Below, piece by piece: positions 42,196-53,359 of a stretch of DNA of 64,000 bases. Under the pieces are notes generated by a model. The model saw only the letters and a program-made list of their open reading frames with translations. It was not told where the DNA came from and did not search any database. Both the position numbers and the translations under genes were made by a program. Numbering within the stretch: position 1 is the first letter of the stretch; the number at the start of each line of letters is the position of its first letter. Location: the NCBI GenBank assembly GCA_030323885.1, contig CM059186.1, positions 20,312,998-20,376,997 on the forward strand. The letters are read 5' to 3'. Origin of the DNA: Branchipolynoe longqiensis (lineage: Eukaryota > Annelida > Polychaeta > Phyllodocida > Polynoidae).

Positions 42196-43120
42196 GTAGG
42201 AGGTGGTGGTGGGTGGGTGTTGGTGCGTATGGGGATGAGATGTAGGGGTAGGGGTTGGGGTGTAGGTGTGGGTGTGGGTGTGGGTGAGGGTGTGGGTGTG
42301 GGTGTGGGTGTGGGTGTGGGTGTGGGTGTGGGTGTGGGTGTGGGTGTGGGTGTGGGTGTGGGTGTGGGTATGGGTTTGGGTTTGGGTTTGGGTTTGGGCA
42401 TGGGTGTGGATATGGGTATGCGGGTAGGCATAGGTGTGGGCATGGGTATGGGTGTGGGTATGGGTATGGGTGTGAGTGGGTGTGCATGTGGGGATGAGGT
42501 TTGCGGGTAGGGGTTGGGGTGTAGGTGGGGGTATGGGTAGGGGTATGGGTTTGGGTGAGGATGCGGGTAAGGATAAGGGTATGGGTATGGGTATGGGTAT
42601 GGGTGTGGGTGTGGGTGTGGGTGTGGGTATGGGTATGGGTATGGGTATGGGCATGGGTATGGGCACTGGTGTGGGTATGGGTGTGGGTATGGGCATTGGG
42701 GTGGGTATAGGTGTGGGTATGGGTGTGGGCATGGGTATGAGTGTGGGCATAGGTGTGGGTATGGGTGTTGGCATGGGTGTTGGTATATGTGTGGGCATAG
42801 GTGTGGCCATGGGTATGGGTGTGGGTATGGGTACGGGTATGGGTATGGGTATGAGTATGGGTATGGGTATGGGTATGGGCATGGGCATGTGTATGGGCAT
42901 GTGTATGGGCATGGGTATGGGTATGGGCATGGGTATGGGTATGGGTATGGGTACGGGTATGGGTATGACTATGGGTATGGGTATGGGTATGGGGTGAGTA
43001 TAGGTGTGGGCATGGGTGTGGGCATGGGTATGGGTATGGGTGTGGGTATACGTGTGGGCATAGGTGTGGGCATGGGTATGGGTATGAGTGTGGGTGTGGG
43101 TGTGCATGTGGGGGAGGGGT
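42196..43120 (+). repeat. GGGTGT / GGGTAT hexamer array, G-rich on plus
   Basis: About 900 bases, pure (GGGTGT)n at 42260-42370, then mixed GGGTAT, GGGCAT and GGGTGT. Evenly spaced GGG runs could form G-quadruplexes. Long frames in several phases are artefacts of the six-base period. Confidence 0.9.
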
Positions 43121-43742
43121 GGGGGTGGGGGAGTGGGGCGTTACCTGGGGGAACCAGCTGAATGAACCGTGGGTAAACATTAACATGCTTATTCAGATCA
43201 TACGTGACCTAAGTGAGCTCTATTCATGTCTAGGCTGTATCAATCTTTACATTTCAATTTGTAAGTCAATATATATCCTAGCAACATCTAATTATTCTAA
43301 GGTCATATCACTTATCAGGACGGGATGTACATGCACACCTATATGTTATTTAATGTAATCCTCCAATCTGTTTACTCTTTGTACAAGATATAGATATATA
43401 TATATATTATATGATTTCCCTCCTGTTTGCTAGCTTGAACATGTACGATAGTGTGGTTTGCTAGGCCTTATCCTAATAAATGGCTTCTCGGACCTCGCCT
43501 TCCTTGTGTCTTCTTATCAGCGTAAGCAATATATATCGCTGCATGTACATCTATATTTATGCGGGTGTAGGGTGCCGCATACTCTTTCTTGGTTTATTGG
43601 TCCCCACTCACTTACTTATGTATATATAATATATAAATATATATATATAAGTGCTTGATGCATAACGCATTATTCGAGTATAAATGCACGGAAGGGGACC
43701 TGTCATCTATTCCAACTTACCAATCTGTACCGGTAGCGGTGG
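43121..43742. other. Spacer between opposed arrays
   Basis: AT-rich unique sequence with a short minus-strand SINE-A tail at about 43275-43322 (CCTAGCAACATCTAA) and TA runs near 43390 and 43620. No gene. Confidence 0.4.
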
Positions 43743-44085
43743 CGCCCCCACTCCCACTCCCACCCCACACCCACATGCACAACCACACCCTCACCCATAC
43801 CCATACCCACACCCATACCCATAACCACACCCATACCCATACCCATACCCATACCCCTACCCACAATAATACCCACACCCACACCCATACCCATACCCAT
43901 ACCCATACCCACACACACACCCACACCCATACCCACACCCACACCCACACCCACTCCCACACCCGCACCCACCCAACTCCAACCCGCATCTCCACCCTCC
44001 ACACCCCACCATACCCATACCCCCACCCGCACTCCCACTCTCACCCCAGCTCCACCCCCACACCTACCTGCATACTCCCACCCCA
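43743..44085 (-). repeat. CCCACA / CCCATA hexamer array, C-rich on plus
   Basis: Same hexamer family as 42196-43120 but with the G-rich strand on minus. Degenerates into CACCCCAC-type sequence after 43950. Confidence 0.9.
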
Positions 44086-44229
44086 CCCCTCACCCTTTCC
44101 CCACCGCACCATCCCACCCCCTCCCATCTCCCGCCCCGCTGAGCCAGCCCTGTGTCAGTCGCACCAGTGGGGGTGGGGGTGGGGGATGGCGGGAAAGCAA
44201 GCCGCACAGTGAAAATAAATTATATTTTT

Positions 44230-44510
44230 GGTCACGTGCCGGAAACGTCATCAACTCCCCGCAGACAACATATCACGTGACGCAGTGACCCGTGACGGGA
44301 GGATCCGGTGAGCTGTGGCCACGTGTCCACTGACCCGGCGCCCCATTCAGCTGCGTCCCGCAGGTGAATCGGGCTTTAATTTCATGGGTTGCACCGATTT
44401 CTGCCAGAGGTGGCGCCACCTGGTGAGAAACGGCACTGACACCGGGCGAGATCCGAATGGCGCTGAAGAGAGAGCTTTGCAAAATTGGTGCCGCTGATAT
44501 AACGACAGAT
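44230..44510. promoter_or_regulatory. CpG-containing unique pocket with CACGTG and CTCF-like motifs
   Basis: GTCACGTG-type E-boxes near 44229-44236 and 44275-44281, and a CTCF-like site at 44411-44426. Unique sequence between arrays. Confidence 0.4.
44411..44426 (-). promoter_or_regulatory. CTCF-like motif
   Basis: The minus strand reads TCACCAGGTGGCGCCA, one base from the consensus CCACCAGGTGGCGC core. Confidence 0.45.
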
Positions 44511-44597
44511 TGACAGTTATGCAGAGTAAAGCCTATATAATGGCACCGTGGGCTATAATTATAAAGGGGTGTGATGTGATTGCTTGCTTGTTTTTTG

Positions 44598-44712
44598 TTG
44601 TTTTGTTGAAACGTTCCTCATTCCACTATTCCTTGCACTATCCTAGTAATGCTGATTGTCAGGCTAGCTACTGACAAGTATTCATTTTAATGTTCTTTGT
44701 TTGTCTTGCCCA
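44598..44712 (-). mobile_element. SINE-A fragment with alternative 3' body
   Basis: Minus-strand core joined to the ATGAGGAA-type 3' body seen at 10148-10385, cut short (CCTCATTCCACTATTCCTTG). Supports the existence of the second 3' body as a recurring form. Confidence 0.55.
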
Positions 44713-45105
44713 GGGTTGGGGAGTTGGTGAGGGAATTGTGTTGAGGGGTTGGTGGGAGTTGGGGTGGGGATTGGGTTGGGGTGGGGCACTTGGGGTGGGC
44801 ACTTGGAATGGGGCAGTTGGGGTGGGGCAGTTGGGATGAGGAGGTTGGGGTCGGGGGAGTTGGGTTGTGGAAGTTGGGCTGTGGGAGTTTGGGTTAGGGG
44901 GTTGGGGTGGGGGAGTTGGTGGAGGAGTTGTGAGGGGGGGGGGGATGAGGGGATTTGGGTGAAGTTGTGGTGGGGGAGTTAGGGTGAGGAGGGTTGGGGG
45001 AGTTGTAGGTAGGGAGAGTTGAGGAGGGAGTTGGAGAAGGAGTTGAGGGGAGTTGGGGGGAGTTGTGGTTGGGGGGGTTGGGCTGTTGGGGGGGGGGGTT
45101 GTGAC
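44713..45105 (+). repeat. GGGGTTGGGGGAGTTG low-complexity array
   Basis: G/T-rich degenerate units, G-rich on plus, with G runs up to 9. Open frames on both strands are compositional. Confidence 0.85.
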
Positions 45106-45399
45106 ACTTGAAGCGTAAGGCCTATTTGAAAGCACTCTGCCCACTCAACCAGAACTATGATTGATGCATATAAGTACTGCATAATGATATACTTTCGATC
45201 ACCGGTGATGGAGGTACAGGACCATGGGCCCCAAGAACATGTTGCCACCGCCAGGCCACCGCCGCACCACGTCACAAATGCACCGACGCCACGAAGAACC
45301 CCCCCGCGGATGTGAGTGAGTATAAACAGTGTGGATAGCTTCTGAACTTTGGCTTGCGTAAAATGTGCACTATGGCAGAGTAACATCTGTAGTTGGTAT
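45106..45399. other. Unique spacer
   Basis: Contains CACCACG-rich sequence near 45240-45290 and ordinary DNA; nothing recognised. Confidence 0.4.
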
Positions 45400-46535
45400 G
45401 ATAATCAAGAACTTTTCATCCCAAACTTATTGGCTCCTCATTGGCATCGTTGATTTCCCACTGCCAAACACTAGAAGCTTAGACTTCTTGTGGTTCATTG
45501 AAATCTTGTTGGAGTTACACCAATTATCTAAAGCTACTAGTTTCTTATTTAGCTTATCTCTGTTCTCTTTTCTGCTATTGCTTGGTGTGTATATCATGGT
45601 GTCATTAGCATATAGTTGGAATTTGATTCCCTCTAAGGACTTCTCGACATCATTGATGTAAATGATGAAGAGGAGTGGGCCTAATACTGAACCTTGAAGG
45701 ACTCCACAGCTTACCTGTATACTTTCTGATGTTTTGCCATTTACTTTTGTTCTCTTCCTTCTCTCATTGATGTAATTCCTTATCCAGACTAGTGTTCTTC
45801 CCCTTATTCCTACTCTTTCTAGCTTTTTCATCAGTATATCATGATTCACTGTATCGAATGCCTTGCTAAAATCTATGAATGTGGCAGTTGTCTGTTCATC
45901 TTCATTCATACCTCTCAGTATGTCATTTTTTAGATTGCATATAGTTTTTGTTGTGGAGAATCCCTTTTTGTTATTTAGTATTTTCTCACTATCTAGATGT
46001 TTCATGATGGGCTTGTACATTAATTTCTCTATCAACTTGTGTGGCAGAGGAATGAGTGATATGGGGCAGTATTTTCCCATGTCCCCTTTGCCTCCACCCT
46101 TGTGTATTGGTACCACTGTAGCCTGCTTCCAGCCCGTGGGAAAAATACCCATCTCAAATGAATTATTGATTAAGTCACATATAACATTAGGTATGGCAAG
46201 CATAGCATCTTTAATTATTCTGGCTTGTAGGTTCTGTATTCCTGACGACTTTCCTAGATCTATTCTCTTAATTATTCTAATCACTTCATTCTCTCTTACT
46301 CTTGGTGTCTCTGTACTATTTTCAACTGCATCACCTATGTATTCCCAGCTTCCTCTGAATTCGTCTGCTACCTTTGCTCTGTGAAGTGTTTATTTAGTCT
46401 ATCTGGGCTCTCTCATTTGATATGGTGTTCCCTTCTCCATCTGTTAGCACTATTTTGCTGTTCTCCTTATCTCCCGGTTCTGCCATCTCAACATTTTTCC
46501 AGAACTTCTTGGAGTCATTACCCGATTTATTATCC
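45400..46535 (-). pseudogene. LINE-RT: reverse transcriptase pseudogene
   Basis: The longest real protein homology in the window. The main frame (45427-46284) has in order a fingers region with a YxPISL-type block (residues 72-77, Arg replaced by Cys), FIDFSKAFD at 136-144 with the first catalytic Asp, GVLQGSVLGPLLFIIYIND at 194-212, and the catalytic box as YANDT at 225-229. Upstream frames carry the linker between endonuclease and RT (about 46394-46535), with at least one in-frame stop and frameshifts near 46380-46400. Endonuclease and C-terminus are missing. The style is CR1/jockey-like. In the YxDD box the first Asp is Asn (codon 45604-45606), so the enzyme would be inactive. Confidence 0.9.
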
Positions 46536-46808
46536 CAACGCCGCCTGCGCCCCCCAACCCGGGAGACAACCTGCCAACAACGTCCTGGCAGGATGGTTTT
46601 AATTAGGAACCCCGCCTGTCCGGCAATATCCAACCTGAGCCGACTTAAAAGCACCAATCATAGATCGGTAACGTTGCGCATTGCGCGCCTGAAACAATAG
46701 TCGCAGCGCCGTCTTGTGAGTGACGGCGCCACTAGCGGCCAGGGCCGGGTTCTTCCGCATAGGCAGAGAGCGAGGGGCAGAGGGCGCGCAGACAGATGTG
46801 CGGGTCGA
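46520..46808. other. CpG-rich unique pocket with CTCF-like motif
   Basis: Between the LINE and the heptamer array. Contains GCGCATTGCGCGC-like sequence near 46676-46688 and the CTCF-like CCACTAGCGGCCAG at 46729-46742 on plus. No gene recognised. Confidence 0.4.
46729..46742 (+). promoter_or_regulatory. CTCF-like motif
   Basis: CCACTAGCGGCCAG matches the CTCF core except for about two positions; unique CpG-rich context. Confidence 0.3.
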
Positions 46809-48985
46809 GTCTGTGGGTTGTGGGTTGTGGGTTGTGGGTTGTGGGTTGTGGGTTGTGGGTTGTGGGTTGTGGGTTGTGGGTTGTGGGTTGTGGGTTGTGG
46901 GTTGTGGGTTGTGGGTTGTGGGTTGTGGGTTGTGGGTTGTGGGTGTGTGGGGTTGTGGGTTTGTGGTTGTGGTGTGGGTTGTGGGTTGTGGGTTGTGGGT
47001 TGTGGGTTGTGGTTGTGGGTTGTGGGTTGTGGGTTGTGGGTTGTGGGTTGTGGTTGTGGGTTGTGGGTTGTGGGTTGTGGGTTGTGGGGTTGTGGGTTGT
47101 GGGTTGTGGGTTGTGGGTTGTGGGTTGTGGGTTGTGGGTTGTGGGTTGTGGGTTGTGGGTTGTGGTTGTGGGTTGGTGTGGTTGTGGGTTTGGGTTGTGG
47201 GTTGTGGGTTGTGGGTTGTGGGTTGTGGGTTGTGGGTTGTGGGTTGTGGGTTGTGGGTTGTGGGTTGTGGGTTGTGGGTTGTGGGTTGTGGGTTGTGGGT
47301 TGTGGTTGTGGGTGGTGGGTTGTGGGTTGTGGGTGTGTGGGTTGTGGGTTGTGGGGTGGGGTTGTGGGTTGTGGGTTGTGGGTGTGGGTGGGTGGGGTTG
47401 TGGGTGTGGGTTGTGGTTGTGGGTGTGGGTGGGGTTGTGGGTGGTGGGTTGTGGGTTGTGGGTTGTGGGTTGTGGGTTGTGGGTTGTGGGTGGTGGGTGG
47501 GGTTGTGGGTGTGGGTGTGGGTTGTGGGTTGTGGGGTGTGGGGTTGTGGGTTGGGGTGTGGGTGTGGGTTGGTGGGTTGGTGGGTGTGGGTTGTGGGTTG
47601 GGGTTGGTGGGTTGTGGGGTGTGGGTGTGGGTTGTGGGTTGTGGGTTGTGGGTTGTGGGTGTGGGGGGTGTGGTTGTGGGTTGTGGGTGTGGGTTGTGGG
47701 GTTGTGGGTTGTGGGGTGTGGGTTGTGGGTTGGGGTGGTGGGTGGGGGGGTTGTGGGTTGTGGGTTGTGGGGGTTGTGGGTTGTGGGGTGGGTGGGGTGT
47801 GGGTTGTGGGTTGTGGGTTGTGGGTTGTGGGTTGTGGGTGTGGGTTGTCGGTGTGGGTGTGGGTGTGGGGTGTGGGTGTGGGGTTGTGGGGGTGTGGGTG
47901 TGGGTGTGGGTTGTGGGTTGTGGGGTGTGGGTGTGTGGGTGTGGGTTGTGGGTGTGGGTGGGTGTGGGTTGTGGGTGTGTGGGTTGTGGGTGTGGGTTGT
48001 GGGTGTGGGGTTGTGGGTGTGGGTGGGGTTGTGGGTTGTGGGTGTGGGGGTGTGGGGTGGGAGTTGTGGATGTGGGTGTGGGGTGTGGGTTGTGGGGTGT
48101 CGGGTGTGGGTGTGGGTTGTGGGGTGGGTGGGGTGTGGGTGGTGGGTTGTGGGGTGGTGGGTTGTGGGTTGTGGGGTGGTGGGGTGTGGGTTGTGGGTGT
48201 GGGGGGTGTGGGTTGTGGGTGTGGGTTGTGGGGTGTGGGGTGTGGGTTGTGGGTTGTGGGTGTGGGTGTGGGTTGTGGGTGTGGGGTGTGGGTTGTGGGG
48301 TTGTGGGTTGTGGGGTGTGGGTTGTGGGTTGGGGGTGTGTGGGGTGGGGTGGGGGTGGGGTGGTGGGTTGTGGGGTGTGGGTGTGGGTGGGGTTGGTGGG
48401 GTGGGTGGTGGGGTGTGGGTTGTGGGTGTGGGTGGGGTGGGGTGTGTGGGTGTGTGGGGTGGGGTGGTGGGTGGGGTGGGGTGGTGTGGGTGTGGGGTGG
48501 GGGTTGTGGGTGGGTGGGTTGGGGGTGTGGGTTGTGGGTTGGGGGTTGGGGGTTGTGGGTGGTGGGGTGGGGTGGGGGGTGGGGTTGTGGGGTGGGGGTG
48601 GGGGTTGGGGTTGGGGGTGTGGGGTGGGGTGGGGCGGGGTTGCGGGTGCGGGGTGCGAGTTGCGGGGTGTGGGGTGCGGATTGCGGGTGCGGGTTGGGGG
48701 TGCGGGTGCGGGTTGCGGGTGGCGGGTGGGGGTGGTGGGTTGCGGGTGGGGTGGGGTTGCGGGTTGCGGGTTGGGGTGTGGGCGGGGTGCGGGTTGCGGG
48801 TTGCGGGTTGCGGGTTGCGGGTTGCGGGTTGCGGGTTGCGGGTTGCGGGTTGCGGGTTGCGGGTTGCGGGTTGCGGGTTGCGGGTTGCGGGTTGCGGGTT
48901 GCGGGTTGCGGGTTGCGGGTTGCGGGTTGCGGGTTGCGGGGTGTGTGGTTGCGGGTTGCGGGTGTGTGGTTGCGGGTTGAGGGTT
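46809..48985 (+). repeat. 2.2-kb TTGTGGG / TTGCGGG heptamer satellite
   Basis: Near-perfect TTGTGGG units to about 47300, a degenerate centre mixing 6-, 7- and 8-base GTGGGT-type units, then from about 48625 units with CG in place of TG, near-perfect TTGCGGG at 48785-48940. A seven-base period cycles through all frames, producing frames of 750-880 codons on both strands that are not genes. GGG every four bases favours G-quadruplexes. A G-rich decayed tail continues to about 49180. Confidence 0.95.
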
Positions 48986-49211
48986 GAGGGTTGTGGGGTG
49001 CGGGGTGCAGGGTGCGGGTCATGGTGTGGGGACTGTGAAATGCGGTGTGGAGAGTGGGGAGTGTGGTGTGGGGAGTGAGGAGTGTGATGTGTGGGGTGTG
49101 TTGGGAGAGGGGATTGTGGGCAGGGCGTGGTGGGCATTGTGCGGGGGGGGGGAAGGTGGGCTGGAACAGTGAAAGGTGAACCAATGCTGGAGGAGGATCT
49201 AGACAGGTTCT

Positions 49212-49681
49212 ATGTACCCCCCCTCCCACACCTTACCACACCCACATACACACCACACCCCGCACCCCACACCACACACCTCACACACCCAAACACCCAC
49301 ACACCCACATACCCACACACCCACATACTCACACACTCACACCCACACCCACACCCACACCCACACGCACACGCACACGCACAGGCACACACCCACACCC
49401 ACACCCACACCCACACCCACACCCACACCCACACCCACACCCACACCCACACCCACACCCACACCCACACCCACACCCACACCCACACCCACACCCACAC
49501 CCACACCCACACCCACACCCACCCCCACACCCACACCCACACCCACACCCACACCCACACCCACACCCACACCCACACCCACACCCACACCCACACCCAC
49601 ACCCACACCCACACCCACACCCACACCCACACCCACACCCACACCCACACCCACCCACACCCACACCCACACCCACACCCA
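49212..49681 (-). repeat. CACCCA hexamer array, C-rich on plus
   Basis: (CACCCA)n almost perfect at 49388-49680, with one-off slips near 49525 and 49650. G-rich strand on minus, opposite to the heptamer satellite 230 bases to the left. Confidence 0.95.
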
Positions 49682-49682
49682 C

Positions 49683-49865
49683 GTGATTATCAAAGCCGAC
49701 ACGCGAAGCTGTCAATGGCTTCCCCCGCGGTTCGGCTGGTCCCGACTTTGGCCACTAGATGGGGTTACTCGCGGTTGGCGTGGGCGATGATTGGGGGGAA
49801 TGAACTTATTATGGAGGTGTGGAGAGGTGGGCGCAGACGGTGCGAACACTAGGGGCCCCAACCCT
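49683..49865. other. Unique pocket with CTCF-like motif
   Basis: Short CpG-containing sequence with CCACTAGATGGGG at 49752-49764 (CTCF-like) and a GATTGG CCAAT-type box near 49788. Follows the hexamer array directly. Confidence 0.35.
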
Positions 49866-50018
49866 ACACGTGTGGTCCCTATCATATACACAGACACGGT
49901 GACACAGAGAATGCAGGGGCATCTTTGTGTCAGTCACCAACGCCTACTCTTTCTGTTTAATTAAAGCCGCCTACACCGACGAAAACATCCAATTTGCTAA
50001 ACCAAAACATTCACCTAG

Positions 50019-50024
<6 letters not shown>

Positions 50025-50063
<39 letters not shown>

Positions 50064-50075
50064 ATATATATTTGT

Positions 50076-50121
<46 letters not shown>
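50025..50121. repeat. (TA)n microsatellite
   Basis: About 95 bases of TA with two TTTGTATA interruptions. A second TA run lies at 50296-50322. Confidence 0.9.
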
Positions 50122-50123
<2 letters not shown>

Positions 50124-50295
50124 GTGAGTGGCGGTTACAGTGTGCATGGATGGTCGCGCCCCATCGGAGATGGGGGTTCGGGAGGCTGGAGCAGTCGATG
50201 ATTAGGACAGACTCCATCAGTCCATGGAGCTGAGTGAGTGATGAGGGAAAGGAGGGATATTCAGGGTTATTATACTTGTATAATTCTTATACAGC

Positions 50296-50327
<32 letters not shown>

Positions 50328-50356
50328 GGGTATGTGTGGGTGTGGGTATGGGTGTG

Positions 50357-50588
50357 TGAAGAGTTCAGACGCAAAACTCTGCAATCCAAATATTGACATA
50401 AACATTGGTCTCAACCCTTGAAGAGGTTCAATTTTTACAATCCTCTTTTTGTGTGTTCATTGCTCCATAAACATGTCATCACAAGCAAAGTGGAATTAAT
50501 GACAATTAAAATTAGCTTCAAGTAAATATCTTGTATATTATTTCAATTTTGTAATGGTGCTTACGGGGTTTTGCGTCTGAACTCTTCA
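50357..50588. mobile_element. 232-bp MITE with 21-base inverted ends
   Basis: TGAAGAGTTCAGACGCAAAA at the left and its exact inverse at the right. The interior is AT-rich and non-coding. Only copy in the window; superfamily not assigned. Confidence 0.75.
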
Positions 50589-50906
50589 TAATTATATACA
50601 TATATGTATATAATTACATATATATATAATATGTGTATATCCAACTTATAAAGCATTTATGTGCATGACTATGATAGAATAACCATTCTGCTAATAACAA
50701 CTGTACATTTCCACTTAAAGGACATGTAACATAACCAATATAATCTATACTTTTTCACAATCATTATGATCCAATATGATTAATCATAATATCTATAGCT
50801 TATCACAACATTCTCTGGGAGTTATTTAGGGCCCAACCGTGATCCGACGGTATCAAGGGTCAAGCTTTGGCCAGTATTAGGGTCATTCAACCCTAATGGT
50901 TAAAGG
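50589..50906. other. AT-rich unique spacer
   Basis: TA-rich at 50590-50640, then unique sequence. Nothing recognised. Confidence 0.4.
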
Positions 50907-51711
50907 TTAAAGGTGCATAGTCCGATGAAAACATCAAATTTTGAAAACCTAAATAATTATCTAGATTTGATTCTACATATTAACCTTAGGTAATGATGCA
51001 CTTATTAAACACTTGTCACCCCATTGAAGGGCATACAGACTGAGGCAACTTAATATAATCTGTTACTGCAGAAACCTATGGCGTCAGAATTTTGGCCTGC
51101 TTGCCAACATTAATTTAGCGTGTGTGCACTTTAGAATTCTCAAAAGTTAGCCATTTAAAATCAAAGTTATTTCAAACTAAAGGGGCTGTCACATTAGGGT
51201 TTTTTTGCGGGAGCGTATGGCGGCGTAAGCGCGTTACGTCATATACGTCGGCATACGCCATATACGCTACTCATACGCTACGCATACGCTACTCATACGC
51301 TACTCATACGCCGCCAGATGCCGCAATGCGTATGTGAAGCGTATGAGGCATACGCCGCCATACGCTTTCATAAATCCGTCCGTCCAATTTTTTTTGTGCA
51401 TGCTCAAAAAAACGCGACCTATGAGGGCGTATGGCCCATACTGTCAAAAAATGTCACAGCACGCTCCTATACGCTCCCATACGCTCCTCATACGCTCCTC
51501 GTAGGTTCCACATACGCTCAAAACCACCCGAAAGGTCACCAAATGTCATCATAGGCTGGCACGTGCAGGACCTACGTAGGTTTTCAATACGCTCCCGCCA
51601 TACGCCGTAATGTGACAGGGCCTTAAAGTAAGGTAGATTATAATGACCAACCTAATATCTTTATCTCAGAAAATTATAGAAACTCAAAACCATCGGACTA
51701 TGCAACTTTAA
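50907..51711 (-). mobile_element. MITE-P copy carrying a Harbinger-like MITE
   Basis: TTAAAGGTGCATAGTCCGAT at the left and CATCGGACTATGCAACTTTAA at the right; interrupted at 51181-51623. Without the insertion it is a normal copy of about 360 bases. Confidence 0.8.
51181..51623. mobile_element. Harbinger-like MITE, copy B
   Basis: AGGGGCTGTCACATTAGGG at the left and, inverted, AGGCCCTGTCACATTACGG at the right, with TAA on both sides. The interior carries about 20 variants of CATACGC/GCGTATG in both orientations. The host MITE-P gives a precise empty-site comparison. No transposase. Confidence 0.8.
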
Positions 51712-51713
51712 GC

Positions 51714-52305
51714 TCAGTAACATAGGCTACGAAATATTACAGATTTGGAAAGTAGTGCAAATTTGAATCTATTTGTAGTTTTTTTTTATTAACTTATAGT
51801 TCATGTAAGACCATGCTTTCCTTCCCTTTGTGACGTCACAGACTACTACAAATAGTCATGTAGTACTAACAAGTCTAATGGTGCTCGAGAGACGAACCAC
51901 AACCTCATACAGCCCATTCCAAGTGTGATATTTTATTAACATACACTGAATATTCAAGTGAGGCATACATGGTAAATTTATAAGACCACGTCATATGCAT
52001 TAACTAAGGTCGAAATGCGATGAGAGATCACTAAAACGCGAATTTAGTAGTAAAATAAATCCTCCCCTGTCAAAAGCCCGATTGTTCTCTTAATACATGA
52101 ATGAACAAATGAAATACTTTCACACGATGGGAAATTCATCATTGTTAGAATGTTTTTCACACGGAACAATTAATGAATATATATCTACACATCCGCCATA
52201 CTGAAATATCTTATTCTAGTTTAACAACGCCTGACACATATAATCAATTATAATTTATATCTGTACGCACTATATTGATATTTATCTAGAATTATATTTT
52301 CTTTG
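51714..52305. other. Unique AT-rich sequence
   Basis: No repeat partner or coding potential recognised. Confidence 0.45.
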
Positions 52306-52410
52306 GCGACAACCTTTATAATTGTGAGCTTTTGAACTTGATAAGTGTCTTTTGACACATATTCGGTCATATGTATTTACACTTTGTGTAAAAGTGGTGG
52401 TTTAAATGAG
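52306..52410 (+). mobile_element. LINE-N 3' fragment, decayed
   Basis: Keeps ATAATTGTGAGCTTTTGAAC, TGTCTTTTGACACAT and a GTGTAAAAGTGGTGGTTT-type block of LINE-N; tail lost. Confidence 0.45.
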
Positions 52411-52499
52411 CACATATTGACCTCAAATAGGTTTTTGTGATTATGATATTGACCCTAATAAGACATCATTTTCGCGGTCTGGCTGGCCAACTAGGGTCG

Positions 52500-53358
52500 G
52501 GGATGGGCGGGGTGGGGGTGGGGTCGTGGATGGTGGGGGTCGGGGAGGGATGTGGTTGGTGAGGGGTGGGGATCGGGGAGGGGTGGGGCGGGGTCAGGGA
52601 GAGGTGGGATGGGTGGGATGGGCGGGGTCGTGTAGGGGCGGGGTCAGGAGCGGCAGGGGCGGGAGGTTGGGCGGGGGGAGGCCGGGTTAAAGCCCCCTAC
52701 ATGGCCTACATGCTGCCCCGACAAGGAGGCATGTGGTTTGCATTGGACCTGACATCATGTCAGAAATCTAGTTACCGCTCCACGTGGTGGGCGCGAGGGG
52801 AGTGGGTTGTATGTGTCTTGGTGTGGGTGTGTGTGTGTGTGGGTGTGGGTGTGGTTTTGGGTGTAGGTGTGGGTGGCTGTTGGTGTGGGTGTGTGTGGAG
52901 GTGTGTGTGTTTGGGTGTGTGGGTGTGGGTCTGTGTGGGTGGGTGTGGGTGTGTTTCTGTGTGTGTGGAGGTGCGGGTGTGTGGGTGCGTGTGGGTCTGT
53001 GGGTGTGGGTGGGTGTGGGGGTTGTGTGGGTGTGTGCGTGCATGTGGGTATGTGTGGGTATGGGTGTGGGTGTGGGGGTGGGGGAATGGGTGTGTGGGTG
53101 TTTTGGTGTGTGGGTGTGTGTGGTGTGGGGCTGTGGGGGTGGGTGGGGGTTTTGGTGTGGTTGTCGATGTGGGTGTGTAGGTGTGTGGATTTGTGGGCAT
53201 GGGGGTGAGGGTGGGTGTGCGTGTGTGGTGGTCTGGCTACGGGTGTGGGTATGTCGGTGTAGGTGTGGGTGTGGATGTGGATGTGGATGTGGATGTGGGA
53301 ATGTTGGTGTGTTGGTGTGGGTGCGAGGTGTTGCTGTGGGTGTGGGTGTGGATTTGGA
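52500..53358 (+). repeat. GTGGGTGTG low-complexity array, G-rich on plus
   Basis: GGGGTGGGG-type sequence to about 52680, a short unique piece at 52685-52800, then degenerate GTGGGTGTGTG and GATGTG units. Large frames on both strands are compositional. Confidence 0.85.
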
Positions 53359-53359
53359 C

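Noticed and set aside
42143..43186. 347-codon and 304-codon His/Thr/Pro frames
   Set aside because: Produced by the GGGTGT/GGGTAT hexamer array; same on both strands.
46809..47300. Telomere or interstitial telomeric repeat
   Set aside because: TTGTGGG is not TTAGGG, the array is internal, and it degrades into mixed units. No telomere-type junction is visible.
46599..49229. Open frames of 750-880 codons on both strands
   Set aside because: They lie in a heptamer satellite. A seven-base period without stop triplets stays open in all phases; the peptides are Gly/Cys/Val/Trp or Pro/Thr/His/Asn monotony without start context or domains.
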